Under the pieces are notes generated by a model. That model was given only the letters and a program-made list of their open reading frames with translations, ran no database searches and had not been told where the DNA came from. The position numbers and the translations under genes are program-made. 64,000 bases of DNA from positions 62,001 to 126,000 of the forward strand of contig DATIPQ010000038.1 of NCBI GenBank assembly GCA_035471785.1, in the 5' to 3' direction. This DNA comes from Acidobacteriota bacterium. Lineage in GTDB: Bacteria; Acidobacteriota; UBA6911; RPQK01; DATIPO01. This document shows, piece by piece, positions 58,559 through 64,000 of this stretch (position 1 is its first letter; each line of letters starts with the position of its first letter).

Positions 58559-60298
58559 CTACCGCTCGGAAGGAACGAGACGCAGGTACTTCTTGTAAGA
58601 CTCGGTGCCCTCACCCACCGCCTCCGGCACTTCGGGGGCGTCCACGGGAAAGGGAAAGATGAAGCTGAAGTCCGAGCCGTTGTCCTGGGCTACGCCGTGG
58701 CAGCCCATGCATCCGCCCATGTTGTACTGGTTGCCGCCGTAGTAGACGTTGGTGTAGGGCGTACCGTCCGTATTGAAATCGGTGATCAGCCCCTTGTTGT
58801 TGGAGCCGTCCGACACCTTGGGCTGCTGCTGGCCGCTGAAGACCTGCAGGTTGTAGTCGGTTTCAACCACGATGTTGGCCAGGTAGTAGGTGGCCGCGTC
58901 GGGCCCGGTGTAATCCTGTCCTGGAGTGGGCTTGTTGATGGGCAGCCACTGCACGTTGATGAGCTTGTAGTAGCCCCAGGGCGAGCCGCTCACCCCGTTG
59001 GCCTGGTTGTAGGAGGAAATGGCCGAATGGGCAGCCTGATTGGCATCGATCACGTCCTGAGGGATGGAATGCTTGCGCAAGTTGACGCACACGCTTCCCT
59101 GCGGTGAGGCCTCGCCCTCGGTGTTGTAATAGTAGAGCCTGTCGCCCGGAGTGCAATCAGCGCTGGAAGGCGACAGCACCTGAATGGAGTCCTTGTTGGC
59201 CGGGTTGGCGGAAACGGCGTTCTTGGAGGTGACGTTGGGATCCAGCGGAGTCGCGTTCTGATTGGCGACGATGTTTCCGTCGACGTCCTCAACCATGGTG
59301 CCGTCCGAGGTACGCAAGTTGTCCGCTTGCTCGAAGGTGGCGAAGATGAAGTAGGGAGCCGTGGGCGTCTTCTGAATGATGTGCAGAGCCATCATGGCCA
59401 TCTCCACGTCGACGTAGCAAGGAGTTCCCGAGGCGTTGTTCTCGTAGTGGCGGACTGTGGCGGTATGGTAGCGGGAGGCGTCTTCCCCCGCTCCCAGCAG
59501 GCGCCAGGCGGTCTTGACTTCCACCGTCCCGCTGGGGAAGCTCACGTATTCGGTTGATCCGGCGGGCGGACTCGCGTTGTTGGTCTTCACGTAGTTGGCC
59601 GTGTTGGAGACGACCTGCTGCACATTGGAATCGAAATTCCACCACTTGTTGGCGGCCACGTAGGTGTACTCGACGCGGTTGGCCTTGGCCAAGTAGATGA
59701 ACTGCTGGCCGGGCGCCGGAGAATCGGGCCCGATACCGGCGAACATCTGATTGAGGCCGATCTCATTGACCTCGTCGAGGTTGACGAAGGGGGTGCTGGA
59801 AGAGGCCGTGCTGCAGGGCTGGATCATCCCGTTGTTGCCGACCGTGTCGGGATTGTAGATGTATTGCGGCAAAGCGTCGAAGCCGTAGGACTGGCTGGCG
59901 TCGTCGACGTAGCCCGGGGGTGGACCGTTGTTGCCGGGGAAGATCTCCACCTTGTTGCGGTAGGTTTCCCACACCAGGGGACCGTCGCCTTGGCCGAAGA
60001 GGGCGTTGCTGTCGGCCACACCGCGGGTGTTGTTCTGACCCGTCTGGGCGACGGCCGGCCAATTGAGAGCGATGAATTCCTGCCAAGCGAAGGCCGAGGC
60101 CTGGGAAAGGTCGGCATTGGGTGCGCCGCCCGGAATATCGCTGGGCAAGTCAGGGCTGACGGTAATGGTGACGGCGGACGTTTCTTCTTCAACTAGCGCC
60201 TCGGGCTCGGATTGGCCTCCGCAGGCGGCAAAGAAACCGACCACGATGACCAGTCCGAGGCATAAGAGCAGAGGACGACAACTCACTAAGTGCTTCAT
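58559..60298 (-). CDS. Monoheme cytochrome c lipoprotein of unknown function
   Basis: 579 residues. The signal peptide has a lipobox (VVGFFAAC), so it should be lipid-anchored. A segment AFAWQEFIALNWPA near residue 70 marks a family of secreted proteins found in many Gram-negative bacteria. The middle is Tyr/Asn-rich. Near the C-terminus a single heme motif CMGCHG (about residue 530) makes it a c-type cytochrome. Its electron partner and role are not known. An aaaggag ribosome-binding site precedes ATG 60298. Confidence 0.8.
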   Translation of the reverse strand: MKHLVSCRPLLLCLGLVIVVGFFAACGGQSEPEALVEEETSAVTITVSPDLPSDIPGGAPNADLSQASAFAWQEFIALNWPAVAQTGQNNTRGVADSNALFGQGDGPLVWETYRNKVEIFPGNNGPPPGYVDDASQSYGFDALPQYIYNPDTVGNNGMIQPCSTASSSTPFVNLDEVNEIGLNQMFAGIGPDSPAPGQQFIYLAKANRVEYTYVAANKWWNFDSNVQQVVSNTANYVKTNNASPPAGSTEYVSFPSGTVEVKTAWRLLGAGEDASRYHTATVRHYENNASGTPCYVDVEMAMMALHIIQKTPTAPYFIFATFEQADNLRTSDGTMVEDVDGNIVANQNATPLDPNVTSKNAVSANPANKDSIQVLSPSSADCTPGDRLYYYNTEGEASPQGSVCVNLRKHSIPQDVIDANQAAHSAISSYNQANGVSGSPWGYYKLINVQWLPINKPTPGQDYTGPDAATYYLANIVVETDYNLQVFSGQQQPKVSDGSNNKGLITDFNTDGTPYTNVYYGGNQYNMGGCMGCHGVAQDNGSDFSFIFPFPVDAPEVPEAVGEGTESYKKYLRLVPSER

Positions 60299-60407
60299 GT
60301 TTTCTCCTTTAATCAATCCCGGATCCTGTTTCGGGCCCGGACATCTCTGCCCCCATACTGCCATTAATCGTCCCCAAATCCCGCAAAAAAATTATTGCTG
60401 CCGCGAT

Positions 60408-61607
60408 TTACTTGAAGAAGGGAATGCTGAGGAGGGTTCGCCAGGGAAGCTTGCCACGACCATAAAAGGCCAAATCGATCAGTTCGCGCTGTGAGGCGGG
60501 ACGTCTGTCGGTCAGCTTGAGGATCCGCTCCACGAAGACCGGATAGGCGATCATGTGAGAAAGCGCGTTGCAGATGCGGTAATTGCGCCTGAAATGACGC
60601 CGCACGCGACGATCATAAAGGAGGGCGGCTCGCTCGTCGAAGGTCCCCTCCTGCAACCAGGCGGCAGCGGCCTCGGCCGCCATTTCTCCGCTCTCCAGGG
60701 CTCCCTCGATGCCTTCGCCCGAAAAAGGATTGATCAAGCCGGCGGCATCGCCGGCCAGCATCACCCGGGGAAGGGCAATTTGGGGCAAATGGAGTCCCAG
60801 AGGCAGGTAGTGTCCCCGCGCCCTCCCCGCCTCGCGTCCCTTTCCCAGCATCCGGGCCAGGGGAGAAGAACCCTCCAGGAAGGAGTCGTAGAGTTGACGC
60901 AGCTTGCGTCCCTTGCGGCGCATCCAGGGCGTACGCATGCCGAGTCCCACGTTGACGCTTCCCGGTCCGGTGGGAAAAACCCAGGCGTAGCCGGGCAGCA
61001 ACTCCTCCTCCCAACTGACGATAAGGGCTTGAGCGTCCTCCAGCGGCACTTGATCGTAATAGCCGCGGATAGCCCAGGCGCTGTGGGATTCCGCATAGTC
61101 CTGGGCGAAAAGGCTGCGCCGCACCAGCGAATAAGCCCCGTCGGCCCCGATGAGCAGACGCGATCTGTCGCTGGACCCGTCCTTCCAGCGGACGCTTACG
61201 CCTTCGCGGTGCGTCTCCACGTCGCGCAGCGCCGTTGCCGGGCGGAAGCAGGCTCCGGCCTGCTCGGCCCTCTCCACCAGCAAACGGTCGAGGCTGCGTC
61301 GGGGAATCACATAGCCTTCGTCTCCGAACTCCCGGGAAGCCCAGGGAATGGTGATGGAGCGCCCCCGCGGCGAGATCATGCGCACGCGCTCGATCCTCTG
61401 CCCACGGCGGCTGATGCGATCCAAAACCCCCATCTTTCGCAGCACCGAGCAGGAGCGGGGCGTACAGGCGTCACCGCAGGACTTGTCGCGGGGAAAGCGG
61501 CTGCGGTCGGCCAGCAACACCTTATGACCCTGGAGGGACATGAAATAGGCCGCCGCGCTTCCCGCCGGACCCGCTCCTACAACCACCGCATCCCAGGTTG
61601 CACTCAT
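60408..61607 (-). CDS. Geranylgeranyl-reductase-family FAD-dependent oxidoreductase
   Basis: 399 residues. FAD-binding motif VVVGAGPAGSAAAYFMSLQG at residues 7-26, then the PRDKSCGDACTPRS motif typical of geranylgeranyl reductases, ADGAYSLVRR and the second FAD motif LAGDAAGLINPFSGEGIEGAL. The family reduces isoprenoid chains of lipids or quinones, or hydroxylates aromatic rings. ATG 61607 gives the standard N-terminus; a long in-frame extension upstream runs through the neighbouring gene on the other strand and is rejected. Divergent from the methyltransferase. Confidence 0.88.
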   Translation of the reverse strand: MSATWDAVVVGAGPAGSAAAYFMSLQGHKVLLADRSRFPRDKSCGDACTPRSCSVLRKMGVLDRISRRGQRIERVRMISPRGRSITIPWASREFGDEGYVIPRRSLDRLLVERAEQAGACFRPATALRDVETHREGVSVRWKDGSSDRSRLLIGADGAYSLVRRSLFAQDYAESHSAWAIRGYYDQVPLEDAQALIVSWEEELLPGYAWVFPTGPGSVNVGLGMRTPWMRRKGRKLRQLYDSFLEGSSPLARMLGKGREAGRARGHYLPLGLHLPQIALPRVMLAGDAAGLINPFSGEGIEGALESGEMAAEAAAAWLQEGTFDERAALLYDRRVRRHFRRNYRICNALSHMIAYPVFVERILKLTDRRPASQRELIDLAFYGRGKLPWRTLLSIPFFK

Positions 61608-61694
61608 ACGAATGGGCACTCTACTACAAAACCGGTGCAAATCGAAGCCCGCCCGCGGGTTCTCCCTGCGGCCCCCGGCCACCCCCTTGGCTGG

Positions 61695-61700
61695 CATAAT
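61695..61700 (+). promoter_or_regulatory. -10 element of a probable leaderless transcript
   Basis: CATAAT ending six bases before ATG 61707. No ribosome-binding site between. Confidence 0.5.
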
Positions 61701-61706
61701 GGGCTC

Positions 61707-62492
61707 ATGAGCCTGCAAGAAGCCTACGCCGTGGTGGCCCGCCACTACGACACCGACTACCAGGCCCTCGGCTATGACGAAGACATCGACTTTTACGTCA
61801 ACGCGGCCCGGCGATCCGGCGGTCCGGTGCTGGAGATGGGATGCGGCAGCGGACGCGTCCTGCTGCCGGTGGCAGAGGCGGGCGTCGCCGTCCATGGGAT
61901 GGAGCTGTCGGGCGACATGCTTGAGAGGCTGGAAACGGAAGCCGGCCAGCTCGAAGAAGCGACCCGCCCACTGGCGACTTGGCAGCAGGGCGACATGCGC
62001 CGCGACCGGGCCCAAGGCCGTTATCCCCTGGTCACAGCGCCGTTTCGGGTCATCCAGCACCTGCTCACGCGCCAGGACCAACGAGCCTGGCTGCAAAACG
62101 TGGCCCGCCACCTGACCCCCGGAGGACGGCTCATTTTCGACGTCTTTCAGCCCGACTATTCCATCATTTCCGACGACTCCGGGGAACCCTTCAAGGAACT
62201 CGACTATACCGACAACGGCAGCGGGAAACGCATCACCCGCCATGCCCAGGTGCGCCATCAGCCCGAGATCCAACTCTTCGACCTCAAACTGGTTTGGAGA
62301 GAATACGACAGCCAGGGTCAGCAGACGGGCACCGAAGAGACCTCCTTCCGCATGCGCTGGTTCGTCAAGGGCGAACTGGAAAACCTGTTGGAACTGGAAG
62401 GATTCCGGGTGGCCGAGTTCTGGGGAGACTTCAAGCCCACGCCTTTCGGCCCCGGAGCCACCCAGCAGATCGTGGAGGCCGTGATGGACTAG
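61707..62492 (+). CDS. Class I SAM-dependent methyltransferase
   Basis: 261 residues. Motif I is VLEMGCGSGRVLLPVAEAG (about residues 42-60), followed by VHGMELSGDML. Later comes the segment LTPGGRLIFDVFQPDYS characteristic of small-molecule methyltransferases. The substrate is unknown. Start at 61707 begins MSLQEAYAVVARHYDTDY, a usual N-terminus for the family. Its stop overlaps that of the convergent phosphotransferase gene by four bases. Confidence 0.88.
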   Translation: MSLQEAYAVVARHYDTDYQALGYDEDIDFYVNAARRSGGPVLEMGCGSGRVLLPVAEAGVAVHGMELSGDMLERLETEAGQLEEATRPLATWQQGDMRRDRAQGRYPLVTAPFRVIQHLLTRQDQRAWLQNVARHLTPGGRLIFDVFQPDYSIISDDSGEPFKELDYTDNGSGKRITRHAQVRHQPEIQLFDLKLVWREYDSQGQQTGTEETSFRMRWFVKGELENLLELEGFRVAEFWGDFKPTPFGPGATQQIVEAVMD

Positions 62493-63550
62493 GCCTCCGA
62501 CCCGGCTACCTCCAGAGCCCGCCGGGCCAGCAGGGGGATAAGGGCCCCCAAGGCTGCGAAACGCTCGTCGCGGGTCTGGCCCCGCTGATAGCGGAAGTAG
62601 ATTTGGGCCACGATGACGGCCACCCTGAAGAGTCCCAGCACATGATAAAAGGTCACTTGAGATCGAGAGCGTCCGCTGCGGTCGCAGTAGCGCTTGACCA
62701 GTTCCCGGCGCGAAGGAAAGCCCTGGCCGGGCATCATGGCCATAGCCTTCAGGGCCGGAGGGTCATCGGGCTCGCTCCAGTAGGCCAGAAGCGCGCCCAG
62801 GTCTGAGAGCGGATCGCCCAGCGTACACATGTCCCAATCAAGGACCGCCACAACCCGGCTGGGATCGTCATCGGCCAACATGACGTTGTCCAGCTTGTAG
62901 TCGTTGTGGACGAGGGAGGCCGAAGCGTCCTCGGGCAGGTTGCCGCTCAGCCAGCCATAGGCCGACTCCATCTCGGGACGCTCCTGGTCCTGAGCGTTCT
63001 GCCAGCGTTCCCACCAACCCTCCACCTGGCGTTCGATGAACCCGTCGGGCCGCCCCAGGTCCTGCAATCCCAGGGCCCGATAGTCGACCGAGTGGAAGTC
63101 GACCAGGGTGTCGATGAGGGCCTCGCTGATGCGCAGTCCGGCCCCCGAAACGTCCCTGAATACCCTGGGCATGCGGCGCCGCACCACGACGCCGCGGCAC
63201 CTTTCCATGATCAGAAAGGGGGCCCCTATCACACTTTCGTCGCGGCAAAGCAGAAAGGCCCTGGGCGCCGGGGGAAAGGCCCGGTAAAGGACGGAAAGCA
63301 CTTTGTATTCGCGCGCCATGTCATGGGATGAAGGCGCCACCGGGCCCAGCGGCGGCCGCCGCAGCACGTAGTGACGTCCCTGAAAATCGAGCAGATAGGT
63401 GAGGTTGGCGGCACCCCCTCCGAACTGGCGCACCGCAAGGGGCTTTTCGGCTCCTTTGAGACGTCCCTTCAGGTACTTGTGCAGCTTTTCGCTGTCGAAG
63501 CGCTCGTCAGGACGTACTTCCATGGTCTCGTCGTACTCGTCGATTCCCAT
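62489..63550 (-). CDS. APH-family phosphotransferase (ACAD10/11-like kinase)
   Basis: 353 residues with an aminoglycoside-phosphotransferase fold: QFGGGAANLTYLLD and VLRRPPLGPVAPSSHDMAREY (nucleotide site), catalytic Brenner motif SLVHNDYKLDNVML and the metal-binding VLDWDMCTLGDPLSDLG. The wording is that of the phosphotransferases found beside or fused to acyl-CoA dehydrogenases (ACAD10/ACAD11). Here the dehydrogenase is the divergent neighbour. They may handle 4-hydroxy acyl-CoA, the kinase phosphorylating the hydroxyl. Start ATG 63550. Confidence 0.88.
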   Translation of the reverse strand: MGIDEYDETMEVRPDERFDSEKLHKYLKGRLKGAEKPLAVRQFGGGAANLTYLLDFQGRHYVLRRPPLGPVAPSSHDMAREYKVLSVLYRAFPPAPRAFLLCRDESVIGAPFLIMERCRGVVVRRRMPRVFRDVSGAGLRISEALIDTLVDFHSVDYRALGLQDLGRPDGFIERQVEGWWERWQNAQDQERPEMESAYGWLSGNLPEDASASLVHNDYKLDNVMLADDDPSRVVAVLDWDMCTLGDPLSDLGALLAYWSEPDDPPALKAMAMMPGQGFPSRRELVKRYCDRSGRSRSQVTFYHVLGLFRVAVIVAQIYFRYQRGQTRDERFAALGALIPLLARRALEVAGSEA

Positions 63551-63595
63551 CACGCCAGCTTCACGGACGACGCCTGAACTGTCAAGATAAGGCTC

Positions 63596-64000
63596 ATGGA
63601 CTTCTCGATCCCCGAACGCGTGCAGAAGCTGCTGAACGAGACCCGGGCCTTCATGGATGAACGCGTCCTGCCGCTGGAGGAGCGCTTTCGCAACGGCCCC
63701 TTCAAAGAACTCGAGGAACCCCTTCGACGAGCCCGCCAGGAGGTGCGCTCCCAGGGCTGGTGGCTGCCCCAGATCTCCCGCCGGTGGGGAGGCATGGGTC
63801 TGAGCTGCCTCGAGTTCGGACTGCTGGGCGCCGTGCTGGGGCGCTCCCCGCTGGGCCACTACGCCTTCAACTGCCAGGCTCCCGACGCCGGCAACATGGA
63901 GATCCTCATCTCCCAGGGCAGCCAGGAGCAGCAGGAACGCTACCTGCAACCCCTCCTGCAGGGGAGGACGCGGAGCTGCTTCGCCATGACCGAACCCGAG
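63596..64000 (+). CDS. Acyl-CoA dehydrogenase, N-terminal part (cut by window edge)
   Basis: 135 residues read to the right edge: MDFSIPERVQKLLNETRAF..., then WWLPQISRRWGGMGLSCLEF and the flavin-binding start SCFAMTEPE. These match the N-terminal and first middle domain of acyl-CoA dehydrogenases. It is divergent from the phosphotransferase gene, 45 bases away. The catalytic Glu would lie beyond the window. Confidence 0.85.
   Translation, partial: MDFSIPERVQKLLNETRAFMDERVLPLEERFRNGPFKELEEPLRRARQEVRSQGWWLPQISRRWGGMGLSCLEFGLLGAVLGRSPLGHYAFNCQAPDAGNMEILISQGSQEQQERYLQPLLQGRTRSCFAMTEPE

Overview
The window is GC-rich, densely coded bacterial chromosome. It most likely comes from a flagellated member of the Acidobacteriota. 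The best taxonomic hints are a large duplicated FtsX-type permease of the ADOP kind (40579-43368), a von Willebrand-type secreted protein of the kind common in that phylum (37708-38661), and a secreted protein ending in a C-terminal domain seen repeatedly in such genomes (31963-33132). No plasmid, phage or CRISPR signature was seen. One tRNA-Leu(CAG) is present. Taxonomy is an inference from gene content only.

Layout. 1-6 kb: the end of a RiPP-maturation radical SAM enzyme, an RRM RNA-binding protein, tRNA-Leu, a frameshifted membrane hydrolase, a MetX-type acyltransferase and a five-heme cytochrome c. 6-11 kb: an export operon with a tandem-fused double membrane fusion protein, a second fusion protein and a MacB-like permease lacking an ATPase. 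11-20 kb: a two-component pair, then motility genes (motA, motB, an HD-GYP regulator, fliC, flaG, fliD, fliS and a chaperone), with two matching sigma-28-type promoters. 20-29.6 kb: a nonulosonic (pseudaminic-type) acid and flagellin-glycosylation locus with pseB, a six-gene minus-strand operon, a CMP-sugar synthetase and a Maf-type glycosyltransferase. The minus-strand operon is tightly coupled (pseI, pseG, ATP-grasp, amidohydrolase, methyltransferase, RraA-like). The last four are not part of the textbook Pse pathway, while PseC and PseH are absent; this is the best candidate here for an undescribed pathway variant. 29.8-38.7 kb: small membrane proteins, an FGE-like protein, a stand-alone NFACT-R protein, secreted proteins and peptidases, and an NhaC antiporter. 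39-40.5 kb: a toxin-antitoxin island. 40.6-47.2 kb: an HTH-fused ADOP permease, a TIR-like/TRAFs-binding TPR protein and an ABC exporter. 47.6-54.4 kb: an operon of ECF sigma factor, FecR-like membrane regulator and two ABC exporters. 54.6-64 kb: a YchF-like GTPase with a broken P-loop, EcsC, a ketosynthase, a monoheme lipoprotein, a geranylgeranyl-reductase-like flavoprotein, a methyltransferase, and an APH/acyl-CoA dehydrogenase pair cut by the right edge.

Two features run across the window. At least seven genes have a -10-like hexamer ending only 6-8 bases before the start codon and no ribosome-binding site, which suggests frequent leaderless transcription. A dispersed non-coding repeat occurs in inverted orientation at 31712-31908 and 47320-47580, and the second copy overlaps the stop codon of an ABC permease gene.
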